Notes: a model not told the origin generated them from the letters alone. Positions 27,305-38,791 are shown, numbered from the stretch's first letter. The stretch: 64,000 bases of DNA from Proteus vulgaris (GCF_016239305.1 NZ_JAEHOQ010000001.1:296599-360598), one strand, 5' to 3'. Numbers and translations: made by a program.

Positions 27305-28988
27305 TTTGCTCTCCTTGTTTCTGAACAAAATCACTATAGTGCTCACAATTGAGTAGCAAATCATCATGATTTCCCATTGCTACCAACCTTCCATCAACCA
27401 TAAATATCACTCTATTTGCTTGTTGTGCTAAAACCAATGAATGTGTGACGACTATCCGTGTCATAGTTTTATTTTTTAGCGCATTAAAAATATATTGAGC
27501 ATTATCAGGATCTAGCGCTGACGAAGGTTCATCAGCCAATAACAGTGGGCTATCAGCAATGAAAGCACGAGCTATCGCCAAACGTTGTGCTTCACCGCCA
27601 GAAAGTGGCGCTTCATCATTAATTAAGGTAGATAAACCTTGAGGTAAATTAGCAACGACTTCAGCAAAATGTGTTTCATTAATCGCAGATTGCAGTTGTT
27701 CTTCACTACAATGTGGATTAAATAACAACAAGTTATCTTTAATAGAATAAGGTAATGGTTGACTGTTTTGCATCACCACAGTGGTGATCTGGTTTAATGC
27801 ATGACGTGAATATGCTTGTAAGCGCTTATTCTCAATCATGATCTCACCTGATGTTGTATCCATAAATCGAGCAATAAGTTGTAATAAAGAGCTCTTACCT
27901 GCACCAGAAGGCCCGACGATGGCAATAAACTCCCCTTTTTTAATTTCAAAATTAATATTATTGAGGATCTTTTTATCACCATAAGAGAGACAAACAGAAT
28001 CAGCCGTTAACGCGACATGATGAGAAATACCTTCTACAGATTGCTCACCATATTGTATTTCAGATTGCTGTAATAATTGTTGGATCCGCTGTGCGGATTG
28101 TTTTGCGACACGTAAAGCATCGCCACCATGTCCCATTGCCATGACAGGCTCTGCAATACGCCTTAACAATAAAATAAACAGTAATAAATCGGCCAATGGT
28201 AACGCCTGTTCAAAAAGAGTTGCGCCCAGTAATAGCCATCCCGTTAATAACGTCGCACTCAATAATAGCTGAGTAAGTGATCCTAATAACCCGACTCGTT
28301 TAACCCAATTTTGAAAATGATAAACAAAATTAAATAGTGCTTTCTCTGTTCTATCCACAATACCTTTATGCGGAAATTGACGTGCTACAAGTGGATTTTC
28401 AGCAAGAAGTTGATAATCTTCAAAGAGCGTTTTCATTGCCTCATCACGTTGTTCACAATACATTTGGTAACGTGATGATTGAGTTTGTTTAAAACAAAAA
28501 TAAGCAAGGATTAAAGGAACAAGAGAGAAAACCAGTAAAAAAGGATTCACCGTTAATAACACGATAATAGCAATAACAGGAACAACGATTAATTGCACGA
28601 TATCAGCGGGTGCATGAGCAATTAATTGATGTAATGCTTTGATATCGCGCTGAACATATTGATTAATACCATTTTTTCCTTGGTTAACGAACCAATTCAA
28701 CGGCAATTTTTGCATTTTTTCTGATAATGCTAACCGTAATTGATAGGTTAATTTAGCATCCATTAAATGCGTTAAATGAAAGGCAATAGTCTGCGAAATA
28801 AGCCATACAACGCCACCAATCACAGCAATGGTTAACCACAACGTATTACTAGAAGGGAAAGAAAGAAGAAGCTGATAAAGTGCTAACCACGGTACTAAAG
28901 AGCTAAAACCTGCAACTGCTTGTAGTAACAAGGCACCTATTAATAAAGGGCGATAAGGACGTAATAACGCCCATAATTCATTATGCAT
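27294..28988 (-). CDS. Fused ABC permease-ATPase, YbtP/Irp6-like
   Basis: 564 residues from the ATG at 28988 (GGAG six bases upstream). The earlier in-frame start at 29015 lacks a ribosome site. It has six membrane segments in the first 300 residues, then Walker A IVGPSGAGKSSLLQL, signature LSGGEAQRLAIARAF, Walker B LLLADEPSSALD and IVVTHS. Its stop overlaps the start of the downstream partner by 11 bases, so the two halves are made together. The pair resembles YbtP-YbtQ of the yersiniabactin island, but no siderophore synthesis genes accompany it. Confidence 0.8.
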   Translation of the reverse strand: MHNELWALLRPYRPLLIGALLLQAVAGFSSLVPWLALYQLLLSFPSSNTLWLTIAVIGGVVWLISQTIAFHLTHLMDAKLTYQLRLALSEKMQKLPLNWFVNQGKNGINQYVQRDIKALHQLIAHAPADIVQLIVVPVIAIIVLLTVNPFLLVFSLVPLILAYFCFKQTQSSRYQMYCEQRDEAMKTLFEDYQLLAENPLVARQFPHKGIVDRTEKALFNFVYHFQNWVKRVGLLGSLTQLLLSATLLTGWLLLGATLFEQALPLADLLLFILLLRRIAEPVMAMGHGGDALRVAKQSAQRIQQLLQQSEIQYGEQSVEGISHHVALTADSVCLSYGDKKILNNINFEIKKGEFIAIVGPSGAGKSSLLQLIARFMDTTSGEIMIENKRLQAYSRHALNQITTVVMQNSQPLPYSIKDNLLLFNPHCSEEQLQSAINETHFAEVVANLPQGLSTLINDEAPLSGGEAQRLAIARAFIADSPLLLADEPSSALDPDNAQYIFNALKNKTMTRIVVTHSLVLAQQANRVIFMVDGRLVAMGNHDDLLLNCEHYSDFVQKQGEQNED

Positions 28989-29197
28989 AATAATCTCCAC
29001 AACATATTGTGGCACTATAACGAAAAGGGTATTTACCCTCTAGCGACAAGGCTTTAGATTGCGTGACTATTACTTTCGATTTAGAAGCAAATTGCTTATT
29101 TACTAAGCAAGATAGAGAGAAGTGAAGTTAATTACCTGTTTAAGGTGTAGTAATTAAAATTGAAGGAATATCAATATTACCCATAAACTTAATAAAA

Positions 29198-30094
29198 TCA
29201 ATTAAGGCGTGAAATGCCCTTGCGTACATCCCCCGGTAATATACCAAAACGTTTACGAAACGCGACGGAAAAATGAGCCGGCGTGTACCCAACATAGTAG
29301 GCAACACTTGATATAGATTCCCCTTCATTTAACAACATATTATATGCGGTTTGTAAGCGATATTCTTGTAGCCAACCATAAACAGAATTACCAAATAATT
29401 GACGAAAACCTTGAGTGAGTTTTCGTGTATTTAATCCCACCCGTGCCGCTAATATTTCAAGTTTCGGTGGTGTTTCCATTTCAGCAATTAAAATCTCTTT
29501 CGCCTGTTTTAAGCTGTTTTTTTCACGCTGACTTAATGGTCGATTCGCAGGCTCTTGCGCATGACATAAATATTGCAAACTTAATGAAGCAAATTCGCAC
29601 GCTTTACCAGAATAATAAAGTGGTTTTAAAGAGTCGTGAACTGGGTTTTGAAATAACTGCATGGTTAACGCCAAAAAAGTGTTATCCATAGTCAGATGAT
29701 GCAACATGAGGGATTGATTTTGTTGCAGTATAGGAGGTAACAAAATATGTTGTTGCTCAAGCCACTGAGATGATAATTGCAATAATGTGTATCTTAGAGG
29801 ATCGCCAGATTTAAATTGATTCAATAAAGAATAGCGTTCAACACTATTAGCAATAAAAATACTCGGTGTCACTATCTCTATTTTCTGCCCATTCACACTT
29901 TCACTAATCACACTTCCACTATGAACAGCCACTAAATTAAAGCCAGCTTGATAAGTCTCTTCAATCTGCAGATCTTCCGTGGTTTCCAATACACCTTGGC
30001 GCAATAGAATTTGGTCTTGAAAGCGATATTCTTCAACCTGCTGATGCTTAGGTTGATAACCAATGTATGAATAGAATGAAGAGTGTTGAGACAT
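29198..30094 (-). CDS. AraC-family regulator, YbtA/PchR-like
   Basis: 298 residues if started at 30094. An ATG at 30142 would add 16 but places the Fur-type site only 10 bases before translation, so the inner start is preferred. The C-terminal AraC DNA-binding domain (about the last 100 residues) shows LEILAARVGLNTRKLTQGFRQLFG and ISSVAYYVGYTPAHFSVAFRKRFG. The N-terminal half is a ligand-sensing region. In Yersinia and Pseudomonas such regulators sense ferri-siderophore and activate uptake genes. It faces the same way as the ABC pair, which starts about 210 bases downstream. Confidence 0.82.
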   Translation of the reverse strand: MSQHSSFYSYIGYQPKHQQVEEYRFQDQILLRQGVLETTEDLQIEETYQAGFNLVAVHSGSVISESVNGQKIEIVTPSIFIANSVERYSLLNQFKSGDPLRYTLLQLSSQWLEQQHILLPPILQQNQSLMLHHLTMDNTFLALTMQLFQNPVHDSLKPLYYSGKACEFASLSLQYLCHAQEPANRPLSQREKNSLKQAKEILIAEMETPPKLEILAARVGLNTRKLTQGFRQLFGNSVYGWLQEYRLQTAYNMLLNEGESISSVAYYVGYTPAHFSVAFRKRFGILPGDVRKGISRLN

Positions 30095-30151
30095 AATAGA
30101 AAGATATCGGCAGAGTAAATAATCACCTATGTTGTCAAACATTCAACGAAA

Positions 30152-30166
30152 TAGCAATCATTATCA
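30152..30166. promoter_or_regulatory. Fur-type box upstream of the AraC-family gene
   Basis: On the minus strand TGATAATGATTGCTA matches 11 of 14 informative positions of the 7-1-7 Fur consensus. It is 58 bases before the preferred start codon, a normal promoter position, and supports iron control of the regulator and its ABC genes. Confidence 0.6.
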
Positions 30167-30261
30167 TTTATGTCGAATAGCCTATTTTAAAGACAGGGTG
30201 CTTGTACCACAAATCTAACAACTTGAAGAAAAATTGGGGGGAGAAAACCTCCCCCACCAAA

Positions 30262-30405
30262 CTATTTATTGCACATCAAAATAGCTTGAACTACAGTGCT
30301 TCCATCACTAATGTTAAGAGAACATAATCGTTCACCTACAATCATTGTGAAAGAAAGAACGGTCGCACAAATAACAGTAATTCCAAATAAGGTTATTTTA
30401 GTCAA
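30262..30405 (-). CDS. Hok/Gef-family type I toxin (TTG start)
   Basis: 47 residues: LTKITLFGITVIC, one membrane helix through ATVLSFTMIV, then GERLCSLNISDGSTVV and QAILMCNK. The pattern LC-x6-DG-x3-V-x-A after a single N-terminal helix is the Hok/Gef signature. The length is normal (about 50). The start is TTG, with AAGGAG nine bases upstream and no in-frame ATG before the helix. Members depolarise the inner membrane when translated. The ribosome site lies opposite the -35 element of a plus-strand antisense promoter, as expected for a hok/sok-type unit. Confidence 0.82.
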   Translation of the reverse strand: MTKITLFGITVICATVLSFTMIVGERLCSLNISDGSTVVQAILMCNK

Positions 30406-30410
30406 TTTTA

Positions 30411-30439
30411 TTGACTCCTTTGTGAAAAGGAGACAGAAT
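30411..30439 (+). promoter_or_regulatory. Promoter of the Sok-like antisense RNA
   Basis: TTGACT and CAGAAT are separated by exactly 17 bp. The -35 hexamer is the reverse complement of the toxin ribosome-binding region, so the antisense RNA starts in the toxin leader, about 40 bases upstream of its TTG. Confidence 0.7.
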
Positions 30440-30445
30440 CAAGTT

Positions 30446-30503
30446 GTTGAGGTTTGAGTCTGTCCCCGGATTTTATGAGAATAAAATTCGGGGCTTTTCT
30501 CTT
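30446..30503 (+). ncRNA. Sok-like antisense RNA
   Basis: Transcription from the promoter at 30411-30439 would begin near 30446. It would end after the hairpin CCCCGGATTTTAT/ATAAAATTCGGGG (30464-30493, 13 bp with one G-U pair), followed by CTTTTCTCTTTCT. The product of about 58 nt is complementary to the Hok-type toxin leader and close in size to Sok RNAs (about 65 nt). Its role would be to block toxin translation. Confidence 0.65.
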
Positions 30504-30725
30504 TCTGGCTCTTGCAAAATGCTTGAACCAAAATGATCCAAGCACCCACCAATATAGTAACAGAAATTTCTCTATCCCCTATACCTTATCAGTGGCAAAT
30601 TACAAATTTAATCAAGTTAAAACAATATATTAGCTGATTACGTAAAATGATTTACTATTGACTCAAACGCCAAAAAAAGACAAAATAAATTCGCTAAAAC
30701 AAAGAAATTAACTTGTTTTATTTTC

Positions 30726-30807
30726 TTGACTCCTTACTTGAAAAAAAGATCCGCACCCACCTCTTTGTTTTGCAATCGCCCCAAATAAATTTATTTGGGG
30801 CTTTCTT
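30726..30807 (+). ncRNA. Second Sok-like antisense unit, probably decayed
   Basis: TTGACTCCTTA at 30726 repeats the start of the first unit, and a strong terminator hairpin GCCCCAAATAAA/TTTATTTGGGGC with a T-run (30778-30807) lies at the same relative distance. The -10 position is poor (ATCCGC). On the minus strand the AAGGAGTCAAG ribosome site is kept, but no start codon or LC-x6-DG motif follows. It looks like a degenerate duplicate of the toxin-antitoxin locus. Confidence 0.4.
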
Positions 30808-30849
30808 TTTTCCGTGAAATTTTCTTTTTTTAAATAGCGATAAAAAAAC

Positions 30850-30886
30850 AAAAAATCCCGAATACAAGTTTCCTCATATTCGGGAT
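30850..30886 (-). terminator. Terminator of carAB
   Basis: ATCCCGAATA and TATTCGGGAT pair perfectly, with a run of at least five T on the minus strand, 23 bases after the carB stop. Confidence 0.85.
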
Positions 30887-30909
30887 CATTATTACGGCAA
30901 CAAATAAAC

Positions 30910-33900
30910 TTAAGCTTTATTTATCTTTTTATGCATTTCTTGAACTGAAATAACACTCGCCGTCGGATCTGCCGTTAATGATAGTGTTGTTGCAAATCCG
31001 CCATTTAACGTCGTGTCATAATGGACTTTATATCTTAATGCACTACGACGAATAATTTTAGAATCTTCAATGGCTTGACGACCCGATGTGGTATTAACAA
31101 TATAGTCATATTCACCATTTTTAATTCTATCTTCAATATGTGGTCGACCTTCATGCACTTTATTGACTAAACGTGGGTTTATTCCCGCCTCACCTAATAC
31201 AATGGCTGTACCATGTGTAGCATCTAATTCAAATCCACTTTTCAACAATTTAGTGGCCAAATCAACAACTCGTTTTTTATCACCTTCACGCACAGAAAGA
31301 AGTGCTCTACCTTTTTTCTTCATGGTAGAACTGCTGCCTAACATCGCCTTAGCAAAAGCTTGTGCAAAGGTTGCACCAACTCCCATCACTTCACCTGTTG
31401 AACGCATCTCAGGCCCTAAAATCGGATCAACACCAGCAAACTTATTGAAAGGTAAAACTACTTCTTTTACTGAGTAATAAGGGGGAATAACTTCTTTTGT
31501 TACCCCCTGCTCTTCAAGAGTTTGGCCAATCATGACACGTGCGGCGACTTTTGCTAATGGCACACCTGTAGCTTTTGACACAAAAGGTACAGTACGAGCA
31601 GCGCGAGGATTGACTTCGATGAGATAAACATCATCACCTTTTACCGCGAATTGTGCATTCATTAACCCTTTTACACCTAATTCAAAAGCAAGTTCACGAA
31701 CTTGTTTGCGCATCACATCTTGAATTTCTGTGCTTAGGGTATAAGCAGGCAATGAACAAGCGGAGTCACCAGAGTGAACACCCGCTTGTTCGATATGCTC
31801 CATAATGCCGCCAATCACGACTTGTTTACCGTCACAAATTGCATCAATGTCGACTTCAATCGCATCATCAAGAAAACGGTCTAATAATACAGGGGCATCG
31901 TTTGACACACTGACGGCGGTTTGGAAATAGCGACGTAAATCGACTTCATCATAAACAATTTCCATGGCACGCCCACCAAGGACATAAGAAGGACGAACCA
32001 CCAGCGGATAACCAATCAATTGTGCTTTTTCTACGGCTTCTTCTAAAGCGGTCACCGTGGCATTTTCAGGCTGTTTTAGCCCTAATTTATCAACCGCTTT
32101 TTGGAAACGCTCACGATCTTCTGCTTTATCAATAGCGTCTGGGGTTGTACCAATCACAGGCACACCTTCGGCTTCTAGTGCTCTTGCTAATTTTAGTGGG
32201 GTTTGCCCACCATATTGCACGATAACCCCTTTGGGTTTTTCGATACGCACAATTTCAAGCACATCTTCTAATGTGACTGGTTCAAAATAGAGTCTGTCAG
32301 AAGTGTCATAATCCGTTGAAACCGTTTCAGGATTACAGTTCACCATAATGGTTTCATAACCGTCTTCACGTAACGCAAGCGCCGCATGAACACAGCAATA
32401 ATCAAATTCAATCCCTTGACCTATACGATTAGGTCCACCGCCTAAGATCATTACTTTCGGTTTATCTTGATGTGGATTTGCCTCACACTCTTCTTCATAA
32501 GTCGAGTACATATAAGCCGTATCAGTCGCAAATTCTGCCGCACACGTATCAACACGTTTATAGACAGGATGTAGCTGATATTGCTCTCGTAATTGGCGAA
32601 TAGCATGCTCTTTTACGTTAAGTATTTTAGCTAAACGTGCATCAGCAAAACCTTTACGTTTTAACTGACGTAAAAAATTAGCACTCAACCCTTCGATACC
32701 GATTTCATTGGCTTTTTCTTCAAGACGAACAATTTCTTCAATTTGCACTAAGAACCAGCGATCAATATTGGTGAGATTAAAAACACCATCAACGGATAAT
32801 CCAGCACGGAAAGCATCTGCGATATACCAAATTCGGTCAGAACCCGCTTCTTTTAGTTCTCGACGAATTTTCGTTAAAGCTTCGGGATCATCTAAATCAA
32901 CTTTAGGATCAAAGCCAGTAGCCCCAACTTCAAGACCTCGTAACGCTTTTTGCATAGATTCCTGTAGCGTTCTACCAATTGCCATCACTTCACCAACAGA
33001 TTTCATTTGTGTGGTTAATCTGTCGTTTGTTCCTGCAAATTTTTCAAAGTTAAAGCGAGGAATTTTTGTCACAACATAGTCTATTGAAGGCTCGAAAGAA
33101 GCAGGTGTTCTTCCTCCTGTGATATCATTCATCAGTTCATCAAGGGTATAACCTACCGCTAATTTTGCGGCAACTTTTGCAATTGGAAAGCCTGTTGCTT
33201 TGGATGCCAAGGCAGAAGAGCGAGATACTCGAGGGTTCATTTCAATAACAATCAAACGCCCTGTTTTAGGATCAACGGCAAACTGAACGTTAGAGCCACC
33301 CGTTTCAACACCTATCTCACGTAATACCGCCATCGAGGCATTACGCATAATTTGATATTCTTTATCGGTAAGTGTTTGTGCTGGTGCAACTGTGATGGAG
33401 TCACCCGTGTGGATCCCCATGGCATCGAAGTTTTCGATAGAGCAGACGATAATGCAGTTGTCGTTTTTATCACGCACCACTTCCATTTCATACTCTTTCC
33501 AGCCAATCAGAGACTCATCAATTAATAATTCATTTGTTGGTGATAAATCTAAACCTCGAATACAAATTTCTTCAAACTCTTCACGATTATAGGCAATACC
33601 ACCACCGGTTCCCCCCATCGTGAATGAAGGACGAATAATACAAGGAAAACCAACCTGTTGTGCAACCGCAAACGCTTCATCAAGGTTATGTGCAATACCT
33701 GAACGTGCTGTATCTAAGCCAATTTTTTTCATCGCTTTATCAAAGCGTTGCCTATCTTCTGCTTTATCAATTGCATCAGCGGTTGCACCAATCATGGTAA
33801 CACCAAACTCAGCTAAAACACCTTGGCGCTCTAATTCTAAAGCGCAGTTCAGTGCTGTTTGCCCGCCCATTGTCGGTAATACGGCATCAGGACGTTCTTT

Positions 33901-34137
33901 TTCAATAATCTTTCTCACAACTTGCCAATGAATAGGCTCAATGTACGTTGCATCAGCCATTTCAGGATCGGTCATAATGGTTGCAGGATTTGAATTTACC
34001 AAAACAACTCGATATCCCTCTTCACGTAGAGCTTTACATGCTTGAGCGCCTGAATAGTCAAATTCACACGCTTGTCCGATTACGATCGGCCCGGCACCTA
34101 AAATCAGGATTGTTTTGATATCTGTTCTTTTAGCCAT
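30910..34137 (-). CDS. carB: Carbamoyl-phosphate synthase large subunit
   Basis: 1075 residues (E. coli 1073). It has two homologous ATP-grasp synthetase halves, each starting with a characteristic motif ([20 protein letters not shown] and [19 protein letters not shown]), and a C-terminal MGS-like allosteric domain. The first half makes carboxyphosphate and carbamate, the second phosphorylates carbamate to carbamoyl phosphate for arginine and pyrimidines. The ATG has GGAG upstream and lies 17 bases after carA, in one operon. Confidence 0.98.
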   Translation of the reverse strand: MAKRTDIKTILILGAGPIVIGQACEFDYSGAQACKALREEGYRVVLVNSNPATIMTDPEMADATYIEPIHWQVVRKIIEKERPDAVLPTMGGQTALNCALELERQGVLAEFGVTMIGATADAIDKAEDRQRFDKAMKKIGLDTARSGIAHNLDEAFAVAQQVGFPCIIRPSFTMGGTGGGIAYNREEFEEICIRGLDLSPTNELLIDESLIGWKEYEMEVVRDKNDNCIIVCSIENFDAMGIHTGDSITVAPAQTLTDKEYQIMRNASMAVLREIGVETGGSNVQFAVDPKTGRLIVIEMNPRVSRSSALASKATGFPIAKVAAKLAVGYTLDELMNDITGGRTPASFEPSIDYVVTKIPRFNFEKFAGTNDRLTTQMKSVGEVMAIGRTLQESMQKALRGLEVGATGFDPKVDLDDPEALTKIRRELKEAGSDRIWYIADAFRAGLSVDGVFNLTNIDRWFLVQIEEIVRLEEKANEIGIEGLSANFLRQLKRKGFADARLAKILNVKEHAIRQLREQYQLHPVYKRVDTCAAEFATDTAYMYSTYEEECEANPHQDKPKVMILGGGPNRIGQGIEFDYCCVHAALALREDGYETIMVNCNPETVSTDYDTSDRLYFEPVTLEDVLEIVRIEKPKGVIVQYGGQTPLKLARALEAEGVPVIGTTPDAIDKAEDRERFQKAVDKLGLKQPENATVTALEEAVEKAQLIGYPLVVRPSYVLGGRAMEIVYDEVDLRRYFQTAVSVSNDAPVLLDRFLDDAIEVDIDAICDGKQVVIGGIMEHIEQAGVHSGDSACSLPAYTLSTEIQDVMRKQVRELAFELGVKGLMNAQFAVKGDDVYLIEVNPRAARTVPFVSKATGVPLAKVAARVMIGQTLEEQGVTKEVIPPYYSVKEVVLPFNKFAGVDPILGPEMRSTGEVMGVGATFAQAFAKAMLGSSSTMKKKGRALLSVREGDKKRVVDLATKLLKSGFELDATHGTAIVLGEAGINPRLVNKVHEGRPHIEDRIKNGEYDYIVNTTSGRQAIEDSKIIRRSALRYKVHYDTTLNGGFATTLSLTADPTASVISVQEMHKKINKA

Positions 34138-34154
34138 TTTCTTTCGCTCCTGAT

Positions 34155-35318
34155 TTATTTTGTTGTTACTGATTGCAGGTTTTGACGATATTGCGCGATA
34201 AGTTCGATAAAGTGATCAAAAAGAGGTGCGGCATCATGTGGCCCAGGGCTGGCTTCTGGATGGCCTTGAAAACTGAACGCAGGTTTATCTGTGCGATGAA
34301 TGCCTTGCAAAGAACCATCAAATAGAGACTTATGTGTCACACGTAAATTGGCAGGAAGTGAAGTTTCATCAACGGCAAATCCATGATTCTGTGCAGTGAT
34401 CATCACGGTGTTTTTATCTAAATCTTTTACAGGATGGTTACCACCATGATGCCCAAATTTCATTTTTATGGTTTTTGCACCACTGGCTAACGCTAAAAGC
34501 TGATGACCTAAACAGATACCAAAGAGAGGAATATCGGTTGTTAAAAACGTTTGAATGGCGTTAATGGCATATTCACAGGGCTCTGGATCCCCGGGTCCAT
34601 TTGAAAGAAAAATACCATCAGGTGAAAGTGCTAAAACATCTTGCGCTGGCGTTTGTGCTGGCACAATGGTAACTCGACATCCTCTATCCACCAACATACG
34701 TAAAATATTACGTTTCACACCAAAATCATATGCCACAATATGCAATGGCAATTCATTCGCTGATTTATCTTTGGGTAATTCACTCTCTAGTGTCCAACTT
34801 CCTTGAGTCCACTGATAAGGTTGTTTAACAGTTACTGTTTTGGCTAAATCCATTCCTTTTAAACCCGGAAATGATTTAGCCTTTTCGAGCGCAACATGGG
34901 TATCTAGGCAATCCCCTGCGATAATACAGCCATTTTGTGCGCCTTTTTCTCTCAATAAGCGCGTTAGCTTGCGTGTATCAATATCTGCAATCGCAACAAT
35001 ATTATGGCGTTTAAGATAATCAGATAATGTTTCTTGTGCACGATAGTTGCTCATCACTAATGGCAAATCACGAATAATTAAGCCTTGAGCATGGATGGTT
35101 TCTGATTCTTCATCTGAATGATTAACGCCGGTGTTGCCAATGTGGGGATAGGTGAGAGTAACAATTTGTTGGGAGTAAGACGGGTCGGTTAGTATTTCTT
35201 GATAACCAGTCATTGAAGTATTAAAAACGACTTCACCGATGGCGGCGCCTTCTGCGCCAATCGACTTGCCGTGGAATTCGGTCCCATCTTCTAGAACCAG
35301 TATAGCTGATTTAATCAA
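34155..35318 (-). CDS. carA: Carbamoyl-phosphate synthase small (glutaminase) subunit, TTG start
   Basis: 387 residues beginning [16 protein letters not shown] after a TTG initiator with GGAGGG six bases upstream. E. coli carA uses the same TTG at the same place, so the upstream ATG at 35345 is rejected. The class I glutamine amidotransferase triad is visible: Cys in [10 protein letters not shown], and His and Glu in [13 protein letters not shown]. It supplies ammonia to CarB through an internal tunnel. Confidence 0.97.
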   Translation of the reverse strand: MIKSAILVLEDGTEFHGKSIGAEGAAIGEVVFNTSMTGYQEILTDPSYSQQIVTLTYPHIGNTGVNHSDEESETIHAQGLIIRDLPLVMSNYRAQETLSDYLKRHNIVAIADIDTRKLTRLLREKGAQNGCIIAGDCLDTHVALEKAKSFPGLKGMDLAKTVTVKQPYQWTQGSWTLESELPKDKSANELPLHIVAYDFGVKRNILRMLVDRGCRVTIVPAQTPAQDVLALSPDGIFLSNGPGDPEPCEYAINAIQTFLTTDIPLFGICLGHQLLALASGAKTIKMKFGHHGGNHPVKDLDKNTVMITAQNHGFAVDETSLPANLRVTHKSLFDGSLQGIHRTDKPAFSFQGHPEASPGPHDAAPLFDHFIELIAQYRQNLQSVTTK

Positions 35319-35351
35319 AACGCCCTCCAGAGAATAATAAATCACATTTCA

Positions 35352-35365
35352 TGCATATTAATTCA
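35352..35365. promoter_or_regulatory. Possible ArgR box upstream of carA
   Basis: TGCATATTAATTCA matches 11 of 14 positions of the ARG-box core TGAATAATTATTCA. It lies 34 bases before the carA start, near where the E. coli proximal carAB promoter is repressed by ArgR. A clear second box at the usual 3-bp spacing was not found. Confidence 0.4.
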
Positions 35366-35693
35366 GATTTAAGACTCTAAATCAATGCCAAAAACATAAA
35401 ATTGGGCAAATTTTTGGCAAATTGGGCGCATTCTAAAGATCGAATAGGCAGATGTCTAGAAAAAACACCTTTTTAATTAAAAAAATATCAATCATTAGCA
35501 ATTTAATCAACCAAGTGACAATTAACACAACAATTCTTACAGATTTAACCGTTTGCTTACTAAGATAATTTAAAAATGAGATTTTAAAAGGAAATGCTGC
35601 TGGATTTAGTCTACTTTTAGAAAAAAACAGCAAAAAATAAGAGATAAACAATATAAATAAGAAGGAATGTAGAAAAAAATAACCAATAAAAGA

Positions 35694-35729
35694 AAAAACT
35701 CACAGTTAAAAAAATAACCATGAGTTTTT
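35694..35729 (-). terminator. Terminator of dapB
   Basis: AAAAACTCA and TGAGTTTTT pair perfectly, 24 bases after the dapB stop, with a T-run on the minus strand. The rest of the roughly 400-bp carA-dapB gap shows no further gene. Confidence 0.65.
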
Positions 35730-35752
35730 AATTAGTTATAAAAACAAATAAA

Positions 35753-36598
<846 letters not shown>

Positions 36599-36748
36599 TT
36601 ATGATCTCTATTTATTGTTTACAGATTAGCGAGGTCATTCGTTTGATGCCAGCATTTAACGTTCCAGATAAGAAAAACACACCAAACAGGACTAATTATC
36701 AGTAAAAGAGATGAACAGCATGATTATTCATTTAACTTTAGGTATAAA

Positions 36749-36775
36749 AAAAGCAGAGATTTAAACTCTGCTTTT
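36749..36775 (-). terminator. Terminator of ispH
   Basis: AAAAGCAGAG and CTCTGCTTTT form a perfect stem, followed by a T-run on the minus strand, 24 bases after the ispH stop. Confidence 0.8.
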
Positions 36776-36798
36776 AAAAATTATGCTTTCTAGATGCC

Positions 36799-37752
36799 TT
36801 ATTCGATAACTTTATAATCGAGTCGAAGTTCTTTAGGCACTTCAAAAACAATATTTTCTTCACGCCCTGATAATTCGATCACTTCATCAGCACCAAAGCT
36901 CTTTAGACGTTCTAACACCTGCTGTACTAAAATATCAGGCGCAGAAGCTCCCGCAGTCACTCCAACAATATTAACATTAGTCACCCATGACTCATCAATA
37001 TCTTCAAAGCTATCGATAAGATAAGAAGGTTTCCCTGCACGCTGAGCCAGTTCTGCTAATCGGTTTGAATTTGATGAGTTCTTAGAGCCAACCACAAAAA
37101 CAACATCTGCTTTTTCAGCAAGTTCTCTTGCTGCTTCTTGGCGATTGGTTGTTGCATAGCAAATATCGTCTTTACGAGGTCCAATAATTTTGGGAAAACG
37201 TGCATTTAAAGCATCAATAACTTCAGATGTATCATCTACAGAAAGTGTCGTTTGGGTCATAAAACAAAGATTATCTTCATCTTTGACTTTTAATTTCCAA
37301 ACATCAGCAGGTGACTCAACTAAATACATCCCCCCTTCAGGGTTATTGTATTGCCCCATAGTACCTTCAACTTCGGGATGTCCTGCATGACCGATTAGAA
37401 TTGCTTCTTTACCTTTACGGCTAGCTCTAGCCACTTCCATATGAACTTTAGTCACTAATGGGCAAGTTGCATCATAAAGCATCGTTAAATTACGCGAACG
37501 AGCTTCTTGACGAATAGCTTGAGAAACACCATGAGCCGAAAAAATTAAAATCGCGTTATCGGGCACTTCTGAAATTTCTTCAATAAAGATAGCGCCACGT
37601 TCACGTAAGTCGTTAACTACATAGCGGTTATGAACCACTTCATGACGAACATAAATAGGTGCGCCATAGATTTCCAGAGCGCGGTCAACAATGCTGATAG
37701 CTCGGTCAACACCCGCACAAAAGCCTCGTGGGTTAGCCAGCAGTATTTGCAT
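36799..37752 (-). CDS. ispH: 4-hydroxy-3-methylbut-2-enyl diphosphate reductase
   Basis: 317 residues starting [15 protein letters not shown]. The three cysteines that hold the [4Fe-4S] cluster are in GFCAG, DATCPL and [18 protein letters not shown] and [12 protein letters not shown] are active-site loops. It is the last MEP-pathway enzyme, giving IPP and DMAPP. The longer in-frame start at 37797 lies in fkpB and is rejected. It overlaps the end of fkpB by 20 bases. Confidence 0.97.
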   Translation of the reverse strand: MQILLANPRGFCAGVDRAISIVDRALEIYGAPIYVRHEVVHNRYVVNDLRERGAIFIEEISEVPDNAILIFSAHGVSQAIRQEARSRNLTMLYDATCPLVTKVHMEVARASRKGKEAILIGHAGHPEVEGTMGQYNNPEGGMYLVESPADVWKLKVKDEDNLCFMTQTTLSVDDTSEVIDALNARFPKIIGPRKDDICYATTNRQEAARELAEKADVVFVVGSKNSSNSNRLAELAQRAGKPSYLIDSFEDIDESWVTNVNIVGVTAGASAPDILVQQVLERLKSFGADEVIELSGREENIVFEVPKELRLDYKVIE

Positions 37753-38203
37753 GTGTTGTTTCCTCCTCAGGATTGATGCTGACAACTTCAATATCAAATG
37801 TCACTTCTTCTGACGCTAACGGGTGATTAAAATCAACCGTGACAGAATCTTCAGTGACATTTTTTACAATGCCCGGCATTTCACTGCCATTCATTGCTGT
37901 AAATAGCATGATAGTGCCGGCTTCTGGCACTCCAGACTCTGCAAAATCAGAAGGCATAAAGTATTGGATCAAGTCAGGATTATATTTACCAAAAAGATGT
38001 TCACCCGCAAGTGTAAACGTTTTTTTATCTCCCGTTGATAGTCCCAATAATTCAGCTTCTAAGGCTGGTGATAAGCTTTCATCACCTAAACGAAAAAGGG
38101 CGGGTTTACCATGTGCTTGCGTAGATTCAGCAACAGAGCCATCGGCTAATTTTAAAGTGAAATTCAGCAATACCGCACTGTTGTTGAGTACCTGCATAAC
38201 CAT
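37733..38203 (-). CDS. fkpB: FKBP-type peptidyl-prolyl isomerase FkpB (SlpA)
   Basis: 156 residues (E. coli 149). FKBP-fold motifs include [33 protein letters not shown] and the flap/IF-domain region, ending [19 protein letters not shown]. It is a cytoplasmic prolyl isomerase and chaperone of the SlyD-like group, without the SlyD His tail. It sits between lspA and ispH as in E. coli. Confidence 0.93.
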   Translation of the reverse strand: MVMQVLNNSAVLLNFTLKLADGSVAESTQAHGKPALFRLGDESLSPALEAELLGLSTGDKKTFTLAGEHLFGKYNPDLIQYFMPSDFAESGVPEAGTIMLFTAMNGSEMPGIVKNVTEDSVTVDFNHPLASEEVTFDIEVVSINPEEETTHANTAG

Positions 38204-38272
38204 ACTAATACCTTCTATTAAGCGTAACCCCCGCCATAAGGCAGGGGTTATTTTAGTTAACTCATTGTCTGA

Positions 38273-38788
38273 TTACTTTTGCTTTTTTGCATCTTGCGGA
38301 CTGACATTTTTATCAGGGAAAAAGCTTTCAATGATAATAAGTCCAGCACCAATACAAATACCCATATCAGCAATATTAAAAGTGGGCCAATGCCAATCTC
38401 CGACATAAACATCAAGGAAATCGATAACAAACCCGTGGATCAGACGATCAGAAAGATTACCCAATGCTCCGCCAATAATAAGCGCATAAGCAATGTTACT
38501 TAGTTTGGCATTCGCTTTATTTTTATACATCATTACTAATAAAGTAATACAAATTGCTAATGCAATCAGTGCAAAAAACCAACGTTGCCATCCCCCTTTA
38601 TCCGCTAAAAAGCTAAAGGCAGCACCATAGTTATGTGCGTAAGTGAAGCTGAAAAAAGGCATCACGGCAACAGATTCATACAGACGAAATGTCTGCATGA
38701 AATACTGTTTTGTACCTAAATCCAACACCACTACAGCGACGGCCAGCCATAGCCAGCGTAAACCTGTAGAGCAAAGTGTTTTCTTCAT
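38273..38788 (-). CDS. lspA: Lipoprotein signal peptidase II
   Basis: 171 residues with four membrane helices. The two catalytic aspartates are in [14 protein letters not shown] and [10 protein letters not shown], and NYGAAFSFL is the conserved helix-2 motif. It cleaves prolipoprotein signal peptides after lipidation. It lies three bases after ileS, as in other Gammaproteobacteria. Confidence 0.96.
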   Translation of the reverse strand: MKKTLCSTGLRWLWLAVAVVVLDLGTKQYFMQTFRLYESVAVMPFFSFTYAHNYGAAFSFLADKGGWQRWFFALIALAICITLLVMMYKNKANAKLSNIAYALIIGGALGNLSDRLIHGFVIDFLDVYVGDWHWPTFNIADMGICIGAGLIIIESFFPDKNVSPQDAKKQK

Positions 38789-38791
38789 TAA

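Noticed and set aside
35319..35345. ATG at 35345 as carA start
   Set aside because: The TTG at 35318 has a better ribosome site and matches the E. coli N-terminus and its TTG initiator.
35433..35651. 72-codon minus-strand frame between carA and dapB
   Set aside because: It is AT-rich low-complexity sequence without a convincing ribosome site or family resemblance, in the carAB upstream region.
38226..38249. Terminator between lspA and fkpB
   Set aside because: The AACCCC/GGGGTT hairpin lacks a T-run and lies inside a conserved operon, so intercistronic RNA structure is likelier.
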